From Chloroflexota bacterium (GTDB lineage Bacteria; Chloroflexota; Dehalococcoidia; SM23-28-2; RBG-16-64-32): a stretch of 11,422 nt of DNA. Below are positions 1-4,971 of this stretch, piece after piece. Made by a program: the position numbers and the translations under genes. Positions within the stretch are counted from its first letter, which is position 1. Each line of letters begins with the position of its first letter. The notes under the pieces were generated by a model. That model had not been told where the DNA came from and did no database searches. It was given only the letters and a program-made list of their open reading frames with translations. The stretch is taken from positions 1-11,422 of the forward strand of contig JADFKX010000052.1 in assembly GCA_022564695.1 (NCBI GenBank). The letters run 5' to 3'.

Positions 1-1088
1 ACCGCCGGGCTCACCATCTTGATCGGCCCGTGGGACGGGTGCTCGAAGGTGGTCACCATATCGTTCGCCACTATCTGCGGGTCGGCCGCCAGCTCACCGT
101 ACTCCTGCACCACCTCCACGATCATGTCGTGCCGTCGCAGCACCTCCACCCACTCCCGCGCCGGCTTGGCGGCGAACAGCTCGTCCAGCTTGGCGATCAG
201 GCCCATAAGGTCGGTGGCGTGCGTGCGCATCCAGTCGACGCTCAGCTCGTCCGGCTCCAGCAGGACGCCCGTTGTCTCCTCCATCGCCTTTCGGAAGACG
301 GGCCAGTAGCGGCCCACCTGGGCCATCGCCAGGATCACCCACTTGCCGTTCTTCGCCTTGTAGTGGTTCCATAGAGGGCTCGTCAGCTTCCGCGATATGC
401 GTGGCAGCGGCTGGCCGGCGTAGGTGCCGCTGGTCAGGAAGCTGGTGATGTTGAACGCCTGCGAGGCGAGCGTCCCCTGTAGCAGCGACCCGTCCAGCGA
501 TTGTCCCTGGCCGGTACGCTCGCGGTGGAACAGCGCCACGGCAATGCCGTAAGAGAGCAGGAAGGCGCTGACCTGGTCCGCGAAGCCGTTGAACGTGCGC
601 GTGGGCGGCGTCTCCGGCTCTCCTGTGACGCTCATCAGGCCGCCCCGCGCCTGGGCCAGCGGGTCCAGGGCAGGGTTGTTCGCATCCGGCCCCTTCAGCC
701 CGAACCCAGACGCGGAGCAGTAGATCAGCTTGGGGTTCATCTTTGACAGCGTCTCGTAGTCCATGCCCAGGCGCTTGTTCACCCCCGGCCGGAAGTTCTG
801 CACCACTACGTCGGCGTCCTCCACCAGACGGTAGAACACCTCCCGCCCGCGCTCTGTCTTCAGGTCCAGGACGATGCCGCGCTTGTTGCGGTTGTGCGTC
901 TCGAAGTAGGTGTTGACGCCTCCGGGCGTGAGCTCGTAGCGGATCAGGGAGCGGCCCGGGTCGGGCGAGTCCGGCCCCTCGATCTTGATCACGTCCGCGC
1001 CCCAGTCGGCCAGCATCGCCGTGGTCATCGGCCCCTGCTGCCATATCGTCAGGTCCAGGACACGTATGCCTTCAAACGCCTGCATCAT
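1..1088 (-). CDS. CaiB/BaiF family (class III) CoA-transferase, 3' end outside the window
   Basis: The minus-strand frame is open from ATG at 1088 to the window edge: 362 residues, so roughly 30-50 C-terminal residues are missing if the family's usual ~400 applies. The N-terminus (MMQAFEGIRVLDLTIW) and the block ADWGADVIKIEGP at about 29-39 are typical of the family. NFRPGVNKRLGMDYETL follows at about 98-114. Asp171 in GFADQVSAF aligns with the catalytic aspartate (Asp169) of formyl-CoA transferase, and TGQGQSLDGSLLQG follows at about 192-205. Class III enzymes move CoA between carboxylic acids; the substrate cannot be told from sequence. A second ATG at 1085 is an alternative start; an AAGGA and a G-run lie just upstream. 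It begins 12 nt after the stop of the Excalibur gene, so co-transcription is possible. Base composition is GC-rich, like the thiamine genes and unlike its two upstream neighbours. Confidence 0.9.
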   Translation of the reverse strand, partial: MMQAFEGIRVLDLTIWQQGPMTTAMLADWGADVIKIEGPDSPDPGRSLIRYELTPGGVNTYFETHNRNKRGIVLDLKTERGREVFYRLVEDADVVVQNFRPGVNKRLGMDYETLSKMNPKLIYCSASGFGLKGPDANNPALDPLAQARGGLMSVTGEPETPPTRTFNGFADQVSAFLLSYGIAVALFHRERTGQGQSLDGSLLQGTLASQAFNITSFLTSGTYAGQPLPRISRKLTSPLWNHYKAKNGKWVILAMAQVGRYWPVFRKAMEETTGVLLEPDELSVDWMRTHATDLMGLIAKLDELFAAKPAREWVEVLRRHDMIVEVVQEYGELAADPQIVANDMVTTFEHPSHGPIKMVSPA

Positions 1089-1100
1089 TCCTTGTTCCCC

Positions 1101-1694
1101 CTACGGTAGACTCTCACAGGCGATTCCGTCACCATCGGAATCAAGCCCGTGAGGATCGCCTGGCCCCTGGCTGTCGAAGAACGCTTGCGCCTCCGCATGC
1201 GTAGCGAAGTCGCCGCAGTTGCAATCGCCCCCACCCTGGGCACACGGAGGTAGTCCAGCGCCGGACGGTGGCTCTGTTGGCTCCGGATCCTGCAGGGGCG
1301 GTTCGGTGGGTTCGGGTGCTGGTGGTGGAGTCGTCGGCGTTGGTTCGGGTGCTGGTGGCTGTGTCGGTGTCGGCTGCGGACTGGGTGTCGGTTCCGGAGT
1401 AGGTGTCGGCTCCAATGTAGGAGCGACTGTAGGCTCCATCGTTGGCGTGACGGTAACCGTCGGAGTAGGGCTAGGTTCACTACCGTTCTCATCGTCGCCA
1501 CCCCCTGCGGACGCAGAAACGATAATGATGATGGCCAGCAGTGCAGCACCAGTTGTAATGACAGCCTTAATCCAGACCTCCCAGCGCTGGAAGCGCCACA
1601 TGAGGAACAGCCCCAATGGGAAGAACAGTAGTAAAGCCGCCACCGCCACCCACGTCTGGGTGTACCAGAGCTGAGTTGGTTGCCCGCTACTCAT
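1101..1694 (-). CDS. Membrane-anchored Pro/Thr-rich protein with C-terminal Excalibur motif
   Basis: A protein of 197 residues with no clear named homologue. Two hydrophobic segments lie at about 13-32 and 43-62, separated by a short basic, Trp-rich stretch (WRFQRWEVW). A low-complexity linker built on PTPTP/EPTP runs from about 72 to 145. The C-terminal domain begins CAQGGGDCNCGDF, continues THAEAQAFFDSQG and ends in DSDGDGIACE (185-194), the calcium-loop signature of the Excalibur family (DxDxDGxxCE). Inference: the linker and Excalibur domain are held outside the membrane by the hydrophobic N-terminus, with Ca2+ binding through Asp185/187/189. An AAGGGGG Shine-Dalgarno lies about 5 nt before ATG 1694. 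The gene starts 44 nt after the PH-domain gene. GC is visibly lower than in the flanking enzymes, which suggests acquisition with that gene. The role is unknown. Confidence 0.85.
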   Translation of the reverse strand: MSSGQPTQLWYTQTWVAVAALLLFFPLGLFLMWRFQRWEVWIKAVITTGAALLAIIIIVSASAGGGDDENGSEPSPTPTVTVTPTMEPTVAPTLEPTPTPEPTPSPQPTPTQPPAPEPTPTTPPPAPEPTEPPLQDPEPTEPPSGAGLPPCAQGGGDCNCGDFATHAEAQAFFDSQGPGDPHGLDSDGDGIACESLP

Positions 1695-1738
1695 TGATGC
1701 CCCCTTGCTAACAAATCAGCTAGTTGCTGGCCTGTCTC

Positions 1739-2098
1739 CTACAGTATCTGCGGAACGATTAGATTGTAGGCTTGATGGGCCTTGTCCCCGCCCCGAAACT
1801 CGAACTCGTAGGCTTCACCGGAAGTGCGAATGGTCAGTTCGCTGCTAAGAGAACCAAACAGTCCACCGGGGTCTTTGGTAGCTATCGCGATGATGCGGCT
1901 GTACGGTATGGTAACCATCGCCTTCGACTTCCTCATGAACGCCTTGTCATAGAAGATCAGGCGCTTGTCAGTGATCCCTAGGAAACCTGTGCCCCCGCCC
2001 TTCATGTCGAATACCGCTCTAAGCTGTTCGCCCTCGATGAGGTTGGCTTCAATCTTCTCAAGCTGATCTTGTTTATCAAAAATGGGCTCCTGTGTCAT
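1739..2098 (-). CDS. Small bacterial PH-domain protein (YokE-like/bPH)
   Basis: A protein of 119 residues with no signal peptide or membrane span. After an acidic, Gln/Glu-rich helix (about 5-25) comes a compact beta-rich domain. GEQLRAVFDMKGGGTGFLGITDKRLIFYDK is the classical first half of bacterial PH domains, where a strand is followed by G-x-TxxRLIF. IPYSRIIAIATKD and SSELTIRTSGEAYEFEF form the later strands, and the closing helix is GGDKAHQAYNLIVPQIL. Bacterial PH domains mostly act as binding scaffolds; no enzymatic residues are seen. The start is well set by a perfect AGGAGGT five nt before ATG 2098. Its 5' end lies inside the broken deaminase frame (2076-2213), so it sits at an insertion or recombination junction. 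Codon use and GC resemble the Excalibur gene downstream. Confidence 0.8.
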   Translation of the reverse strand: MTQEPIFDKQDQLEKIEANLIEGEQLRAVFDMKGGGTGFLGITDKRLIFYDKAFMRKSKAMVTIPYSRIIAIATKDPGGLFGSLSSELTIRTSGEAYEFEFRGGDKAHQAYNLIVPQIL

Positions 2099-2213
2099 GG
2101 GGCACCTCCTTTGTCCATTGCTCCTTCTGGCAGACTCGCGGGCTAGGTGTTATACACGACGCCGACCGCGCCTCCGCCAGGGCGATGCGCATGAACGTGT
2201 CGTCGTTGCTCAC
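2076..2213 (-). pseudogene. Truncated N-terminus of a RibD/TadA-type deaminase gene
   Basis: A GTG at 2213 overlaps the sirtuin stop codon (GTGA), with GGAG-type Shine-Dalgarno sequence in the sirtuin 3' end. The frame reads VSNDDTFMRIALAEARSA for 18 residues. This is a good match to the opening helix of cytidine-deaminase-fold proteins such as TadA and RibD (D-x-x-[FY]-M-R-x-A-L-x-x-A). The catalytic HAE and PCxxC motifs never appear; the frame wanders into unrelated sequence and stops at 2076, inside the PH gene. The residues ITPSPRV at 21-27 faintly resemble the TSPNPxVG of RibD, so the break could lie a little later than residue 18. Interpretation: an operon gene coupled to the sirtuin lost everything after its first helix when the low-GC block arrived. 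It could still be translated as a 45-residue peptide. Confidence 0.5.
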
Positions 2214-3019
2214 TTCTCCGCCAGCTCCTGTATGCGCCTCACCACCAGCGGCAGCGATTCCCCCGAAGGCGCCCGCAGCACCACGTCCGCGATCTCCGTG
2301 AGCGGCGTCTCGTTCGGGTTCACCTCAATGAGGCTGCCGCCGCTGCGCTTGACGTCCAGTGGGAACCCCGCCGCCGGGTACACCTGCGCCGAAGTCCCCA
2401 CCAGCAGCATGCAATCGCACACCTGCGCCTGCCGGATACACTCGTCCAGGGCGTCGCGCGGTATCGGCTCCCCGAACATCACCGTATCGCTCTTGACTAT
2501 GCCGGCGCACTCGGGGCACTTCGGCGGCAGCTCGTCGATGGGGAACTCGTCCAGGGGCCAGCGCTGGCTACAGCCCAGGCAGCGCAGCTTGGTGCGGTTG
2601 CCGTGGATCTCCGTGATGGCGCGGCTGCCCGCCTCCTGGTGCAGGTTGTCGATGTTCTGGGTGATGATGTGCTTCAGGTATCCCAGCTCCTCCATCTCCT
2701 TGAGGGCCGCGTGTCCGGCGTTGGGCTTCGCCTGGGCCAGCGCGTCCATCAGCTCCTGGTAGGAACCGGTACCGCTGATCCGCTGCTCCCACCACTCCTT
2801 GGGGTCCTCCATGAAGCGCTCGTAACCGCGCATGTCCGGCTCGCCGTACTTCGTCCAGAGGCCGCCCGGGCCGCGGAAGGGCGGGATGCCGCTCTCCACC
2901 GAGAGGCCCGCGCCCACCAACGCCACCACGTGGTTAGCGCGGTGTATGAGCCGCGCCGTCTCCTGCACGGCCTGCTCCAGGCCCCGCTCTGAGCCTGTCG
3001 AAGGGTCGGCGTCGCTCAT
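2210..3019 (-). CDS. SIR2-family NAD-dependent protein deacylase (sirtuin)
   Basis: A 269-residue sirtuin that removes acyl groups from protein lysines using NAD+, giving nicotinamide and O-acyl-ADP-ribose. All core motifs are present: GAGLSVESGIPPFRG (36-50) for NAD binding, TQNIDNLHQEAG (120-131), catalytic His139 in EIHGN, a zinc site at Cys147/Cys150 and Cys168/Cys171, and GTSAQVYPAAG (208-218). The Tyr/Arg acyl-selectivity motif of the CobB/SIRT5 type is not clear; the region reads EWWEQR at 75-80, so acyl preference is open. The ATG at 3019 overlaps the yjbQ stop by four bases (ATGA). Residues PSTGSERG near the N-terminus are encoded by a copy of an interspersed repeat (2987-3007) and precede the first conserved helix, so they are probably a harmless extension. 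The usual symbol would be cobB or npdA; I leave it blank because the subclass is uncertain. Confidence 0.93.
   Translation of the reverse strand: MSDADPSTGSERGLEQAVQETARLIHRANHVVALVGAGLSVESGIPPFRGPGGLWTKYGEPDMRGYERFMEDPKEWWEQRISGTGSYQELMDALAQAKPNAGHAALKEMEELGYLKHIITQNIDNLHQEAGSRAITEIHGNRTKLRCLGCSQRWPLDEFPIDELPPKCPECAGIVKSDTVMFGEPIPRDALDECIRQAQVCDCMLLVGTSAQVYPAAGFPLDVKRSGGSLIEVNPNETPLTEIADVVLRAPSGESLPLVVRRIQELAEK
2987..3007. repeat. Interspersed CTGAGCCTGTCGAAGG-type repeat inside the sirtuin N-terminus
   Basis: The plus strand reads CTCTGAGCCTGTCGAAGGGTC. The same core, split by another repeat, occurs at 3474-3518 upstream of yjbQ. Here it is in frame and encodes residues PSTGSERG of the sirtuin. 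Repeats of this type are, from memory, common as interspersed units in several bacterial phyla; no search was run. Confidence 0.5.
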
Positions 3020-3462
3020 GAGTCTGCCTGTCTCCCCTTAGAAGCCGCCTCCGCCCGCGTCCTCACACCTGCCGCTGTCACCGTCACCTGCAGCTCCCGC
3101 TCGCGCGGGCCGTCGAACTCCGCCAGGAACACGCCCTGCCAACGACCCAGCGCCAGCCGCCCCGCGGTCACCGGCGCCGACGCTGACTGGCCGACGAGGA
3201 TGGACTTGATATGGGCGTGGGCGTTCCCCTCCAGGTGGTGGTAGGAGGCGCCGCTGGGCACCAGCGCCTCCAGCTTCTCCAACAGGTCGCGCCCCACGTC
3301 GGGATCGGCGTTCTCGTTGATCACCAGGCCCGCTGTGGTGTGCGGCACGAACAGGTGGCAGACGCCCTCCTCCACCCCCGACCGTCGCACGGCGTCGGCG
3401 ACCTGCCCGGTGACCTCCTCCAGGCATTGGGCGGACGGGGTGCGCACGTGTATCCGCTCCAT
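3016..3462 (-). CDS. yjbQ: YjbQ/UPF0047 family protein (secondary thiamine-phosphate synthase family)
   Basis: A 148-residue, single-domain cytosolic protein. Family hallmarks are FVPHTTAGLVINENADPDV (38-56), with His41 and the Asn/Asp cluster, and HHLEGNAHAHIKS (75-87), with several likely metal-binding histidines. A C-terminal half with RWQGVFLAEFDGPRERELQV follows. E. coli YjbQ was described as having weak thiamine-phosphate synthase activity; the main physiological role of the family is unsettled. The start is set by GGGAGGT about 7 nt before ATG 3462; the frame stays open much further upstream but only through repeats and antisense thiD. It is divergent from thiD and heads the minus-strand run with the sirtuin (ATGA overlap). 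The last residues (SKGRQADS) look like a non-conserved tail. Confidence 0.92.
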   Translation of the reverse strand: MERIHVRTPSAQCLEEVTGQVADAVRRSGVEEGVCHLFVPHTTAGLVINENADPDVGRDLLEKLEALVPSGASYHHLEGNAHAHIKSILVGQSASAPVTAGRLALGRWQGVFLAEFDGPRERELQVTVTAAGVRTRAEAASKGRQADS

Positions 3463-3473
3463 CTCTGCTACCT

Positions 3474-3518
3474 CCCTTCGGCTGGCCTGCCTACCGGCAG
3501 GCAGGCTCAGGACAGGCC
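3474..3518. repeat. Nested interspersed repeat upstream of yjbQ
   Basis: A perfect hairpin lies at 3485-3502: arms GCCTGCC (3485-3491) and GGCAGGC (3496-3502), loop TACC. It is embedded in the other repeat type: CCCTTCG (3474-3480) on one side and CAGGCTCAGGACAGGCC (3502-3518) on the other. Together the flanks would rebuild a TTCGACAGGCTCAGG-type unit. The CGAAGGG end runs into the yjbQ Shine-Dalgarno. Confidence 0.65.
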
Positions 3519-3529
3519 TTCGCCGACCC

Positions 3530-3535
3530 ATTATA
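3530..3535 (-). promoter_or_regulatory. Candidate -10 box for yjbQ
   Basis: A perfect TATAAT reads on the minus strand at 3535-3530, 67 nt upstream of the yjbQ ATG. No good -35 lies at 16-18 nt. The resulting 5' leader would carry the nested repeat hairpin. Confidence 0.4.
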
Positions 3536-3560
3536 GCCAGTCGTGAGGCGGGTTGGCAGC

Positions 3561-3597
3561 CCCGCTTGCCGACAGGCGGGCCCACGAGCGGGCAGGC
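3561..3597. repeat. Degenerate GC-rich palindromic repeat upstream of thiD
   Basis: CCCGCTTGCCGACAGGCGGG followed by GAGCGGGCAGGC resembles the GCCTGCC/GGCAGGC repeat family in imperfect form. It ends where the thiD -35 begins. It may simply be an eroded copy. Confidence 0.35.
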
Positions 3598-3626
3598 TTG
3601 ACCGCGCGTCGTCTCAAGGCTAGGTT
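3598..3626 (+). promoter_or_regulatory. Candidate thiD promoter, near-leaderless
   Basis: TTGACC (3598-3603), a 17-nt spacer, then TAGGTT (3621-3626). Transcription would begin at about 3632-3634, only a few bases before the thiD ATG at 3637. No classical Shine-Dalgarno is needed or clearly present. The -35 is the same TTGACC seen in the two minus-strand promoters at 4558 and 4850. Confidence 0.45.
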
Positions 3627-3636
3627 GGGTGGTGCC

Positions 3637-4428
3637 ATGCCCAGCGTTCTCACCATCGCCGGCTCCGACTCCAGCGCTGGCGCCGGCATCCAGGCTGACC
3701 TGAAGACGTTCGCCGCTCTGGGCGTGTACGGCACCTGCGCCATCACCGCCATCACCGCCCAGAACACCCGCGGCGTCAACGCTGTGCAGGAGACGCCGCC
3801 GGGCATCGTCGCTGCCCAGATCGATGCCGTGGCGGCGGATATTCGACCGGACGCCACCAAGACCGGGATGCTGGCCAGCGCCCCCATCATCGAGGTCGTC
3901 GCCGCCAAGGTGCGGGAGCATGGCCTGCCGAACCTAGTTGTCGATCCAGTGATGGTCGCCAAGAGCGGCGACCGCCTGCTGCGCGACGATGCAGTGACCG
4001 CCCTGCGCGAGCTACTGCTCCCGCTGGCCGCCGTTGTGACGCCCAACCTGCCGGAGGCCGAGGTGCTGGCCGGCTTCGCTATCGAGTCCGACGATGACGT
4101 GCGAAGGGCCGCGAAGGAGATCGTGGGGTTGGGCGCGCGCTCGGTGGTAGTGAAGGGCGGTCACCGTAAGGCCGCCGAGGCCGTGGATGTCCTGTACGAC
4201 GGCGCTACCTTCCGCGACTACTCCGCACCCCGCATCGATACGACGTCCACGCATGGCACCGGCTGCACCTTCGCCTCCGCCATCGCCGCCTACCTCGCCC
4301 GCGGGGAGCCGCTCGCCGAGGCGGTGGGCCAGGCGAAGGAGTATCTGACGGAGGCGCTGCGTCGCGCCTACCCCATCGGCGGCGGCCACGGCCCCGTCCA
4401 CCACTTCCACCGCTGGTGGGAGGAGTAG
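3637..4428 (+). CDS. thiD: Hydroxymethylpyrimidine/phosphomethylpyrimidine kinase
   Basis: ThiD phosphorylates HMP and HMP-P to HMP-PP with ATP, the last step of the pyrimidine branch of thiamine synthesis. The 263-residue length is standard. Ribokinase-fold motifs in order: AGSDSSAGAGIQADLK (8-23), TAQNT with the pyrimidine-contacting Gln42 (40-44), VVDPVMVAKSGDRLL (101-115), TPNLPEAEVL (135-144), VKGGH (172-176), and the anion-hole/catalytic STHGTGCTFASAIA (204-217) with Cys210. The frame is open 28 codons further upstream but only through repeat and promoter sequence, and the conserved N-terminus starts at MPSVLTIAGSD, so ATG 3637 is the start. It has its own promoter and is separated from the riboswitch-controlled operon by about 720 bases, so TPP may not control it through the riboswitch at 4972. 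A hairpin terminator follows at 4450. Confidence 0.96.
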   Translation: MPSVLTIAGSDSSAGAGIQADLKTFAALGVYGTCAITAITAQNTRGVNAVQETPPGIVAAQIDAVAADIRPDATKTGMLASAPIIEVVAAKVREHGLPNLVVDPVMVAKSGDRLLRDDAVTALRELLLPLAAVVTPNLPEAEVLAGFAIESDDDVRRAAKEIVGLGARSVVVKGGHRKAAEAVDVLYDGATFRDYSAPRIDTTSTHGTGCTFASAIAAYLARGEPLAEAVGQAKEYLTEALRRAYPIGGGHGPVHHFHRWWEE

Positions 4429-4439
4429 GCTTCGCAGGC

Positions 4440-4527
4440 CAAAATGAGCGGCGCCCCGATCATGTCGGGGCGCCTTGCCTCATCGCCGCTGTGCTGCTGT
4501 TGCAGCTGGAGGAAGCGATACTTTCCA
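4440..4527 (-). ncRNA. Possible small transcript from the left copy of the duplicated unit
   Basis: The promoter at 4534-4601 would start a minus-strand RNA near 4527 that ends at the hairpin 4450-4474, which on this strand is followed by GCTCATTTTGG. The RNA would be about 85-90 nt. The only start-like codon gives a 22-residue frame without a Shine-Dalgarno and without hydrophobic character, unlike the right-hand unit. Either a small RNA or a decayed paralogue; low confidence. Confidence 0.25.
4450..4474. terminator. Hairpin terminator between thiD and the small units (probably bidirectional)
   Basis: A perfect 10-bp stem, GGCGCCCCGA (4450-4459) with TCGGGGCGCC (4465-4474), and a 5-nt loop. 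The T-tract is weak toward thiC (TTGCCT) and better on the minus strand (CATTTT). It can end thiD and the minus-strand transcript converging on it. Confidence 0.7.
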
Positions 4528-4533
4528 TATATC

Positions 4534-4601
4534 AGCGTAGTCCAGACCTCCAGAGGGGGTCAACCGTTTCTTTACGAACGCAAGGTTGAGATTCGGTTAA
4601 C
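4534..4601 (-). promoter_or_regulatory. Left copy (A) of a promoter with 11-nt direct-repeat operator
   Basis: Read on the minus strand: GTTAACC (4601-4595), CTCAACC (4590-4584) and GTTCGTA (4579-4573) begin exactly 11 nt apart, the period of PhoB/PhoP-type (OmpR-family) operators. They are followed by -35 TTGACC (4563-4558), an 18-nt spacer and a weak -10 TACGCT (4539-4534). The spacing matches copy B up to the -35. The regulator identity is an inference. Confidence 0.45.
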
Positions 4602-4613
4602 GCGGGGCGCGGG
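4558..4613. repeat. 56-bp direct repeat, copy A
   Basis: Matches 4850-4905 at 50 of 56 positions, in the same orientation, 292 bp apart. Conserved blocks include GGTCAACCGTTTCTT, ACGAAC, GGTTGAGATT and GGTTAACGC. Similarity stops sharply on the left at the -35 hexamer, so the conserved part is the operator plus -35. Confidence 0.85.
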
Positions 4614-4627
4614 TTAGCGCTGAAATG

Positions 4628-4659
4628 AGAGCGGCGCCCATCCAGGTGGGCGCCGCTCT
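4628..4659. terminator. Hairpin terminator after the 31-residue gene
   Basis: A perfect 13-bp stem, AGAGCGGCGCCCA (4628-4640) with TGGGCGCCGCTCT (4647-4659), and a 6-nt loop. On the minus strand it lies 43 nt past the stop of the small gene and is followed by CATTTC, a poor U-tract. Its AAATGAG...CGGCGCCC shoulder matches the hairpin at 4450, which supports duplication of the whole unit. Confidence 0.6.
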
Positions 4660-4702
4660 GCTTGTATCCGCTATTGCTAACGGGTATCGGCAAGGAGGAA
4701 TC

Positions 4703-4798
4703 TTAAAGCCATGTAATCCCCGTTCCACCGTTGGCTATGACGAGGCTGCTCACCATTAGCGCCGCGAGGATGAACAGAGCAGTTATTGTTGAGGTCAT
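4703..4798 (-). CDS. 31-residue single-span membrane peptide, unrecognised
   Basis: A 31-residue frame reading MTSTITALFILAALM at its start and ending in GGTGITWL. Residues 5-22 form one hydrophobic segment with almost no charge, so a single membrane span or a short hydrophobic leader is likely. AAGGGAGGG (4813-4805) is a strong Shine-Dalgarno 6 nt before ATG 4798. The promoter at 4827-4893 would start transcription about 20 nt further up, and a hairpin follows the stop, so this is a complete independent gene. I do not recognise a family; it is not obviously KdpF-like. The operator suggests induction by an OmpR/PhoB-family regulator. Conservation in relatives would be the main test, because short hydrophobic frames can arise by chance. 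Confidence 0.6.
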   Translation of the reverse strand: MTSTITALFILAALMVSSLVIANGGTGITWL

Positions 4799-4826
4799 CT
4801 CAAACCCTCCCTTCAGGTTCAATTCC

Positions 4827-4893
4827 AGGCTATCCCCTCGCCTGTAAATGGTCAACCGTTTCTTAACGAACACAGGGTTGAGATTTGGTTAAC
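4827..4893 (-). promoter_or_regulatory. Right copy (B) of the promoter with 11-nt direct-repeat operator
   Basis: Read on the minus strand: GTTAACC (4893-4887), CTCAACC (4882-4876) and GTTCGTT (4871-4865), each 11 nt apart. These are followed by -35 TTGACC (4855-4850), a 17-nt spacer and -10 TAGCCT (4832-4827). Transcription would start near 4820, giving a short leader with the Shine-Dalgarno of the 31-residue gene. The layout (operator just upstream of the -35) suits an activator. Confidence 0.55.
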
Positions 4894-4905
4894 GCCGGGC
4901 GAGGG
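4850..4905. repeat. 56-bp direct repeat, copy B
   Basis: Partner of the copy at 4558-4613 (50 of 56 identical). The six differences mostly avoid the 7-nt operator half-units, as expected if these are under selection. Confidence 0.85.
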
Positions 4906-4923
4906 CCACAGCCGGGCCTCCGG

Positions 4924-4952
4924 TTGACGCTCCCGTTGGGCGATGCTACTCT
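4924..4952 (+). promoter_or_regulatory. Candidate promoter of the thiC operon
   Basis: TTGACG (4924-4929), a 17-nt spacer and TACTCT (4947-4952). The start would be near 4959, about a dozen bases before the TPP aptamer, as expected for a riboswitch-led transcript. It lies only about 20 bp from direct repeat copy B, so binding there could affect this promoter as well. Confidence 0.5.
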
Positions 4953-4971
4953 GAGCCTGAACCGAATACCA

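Noticed and set aside
94..1044. Long minus-strand frame giving an Arg/Gly/Ala-rich protein
   Set aside because: It is out of phase with the CoA-transferase, which has all family motifs in another minus-strand frame across the same DNA; the composition is typical of a GC-rich shadow frame.
1255..1500. Tandem DNA repeat
   Set aside because: The repetitive look comes from codons of the Pro/Thr/Glu linker of the Excalibur protein; the units are irregular and in frame, so it is low-complexity coding sequence.
3553..3636. 28-codon N-terminal extension of thiD
   Set aside because: It covers a degenerate repeat and the promoter; ThiD proteins begin at the conserved VLTIAGSD segment.
3463..3921. Upstream extension of the yjbQ frame
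   Set aside because: The extension is antisense to thiD and the repeats. The real start at 3462 has a GGGAGGT and matches the family N-terminus.
4476..4526. 22-residue minus-strand frame starting at the ATG of ATATATGG
   Set aside because: No Shine-Dalgarno, Ser-rich with no recognisable character, and it runs into the terminator hairpin; kept only as part of the possible small transcript.
4949..4959. CTCTGAGCCTG as another copy of the repeat at 2987
   Set aside because: Only 11 bases match and similarity stops there; it coincides with the -10 region of the thiC promoter and is probably chance.
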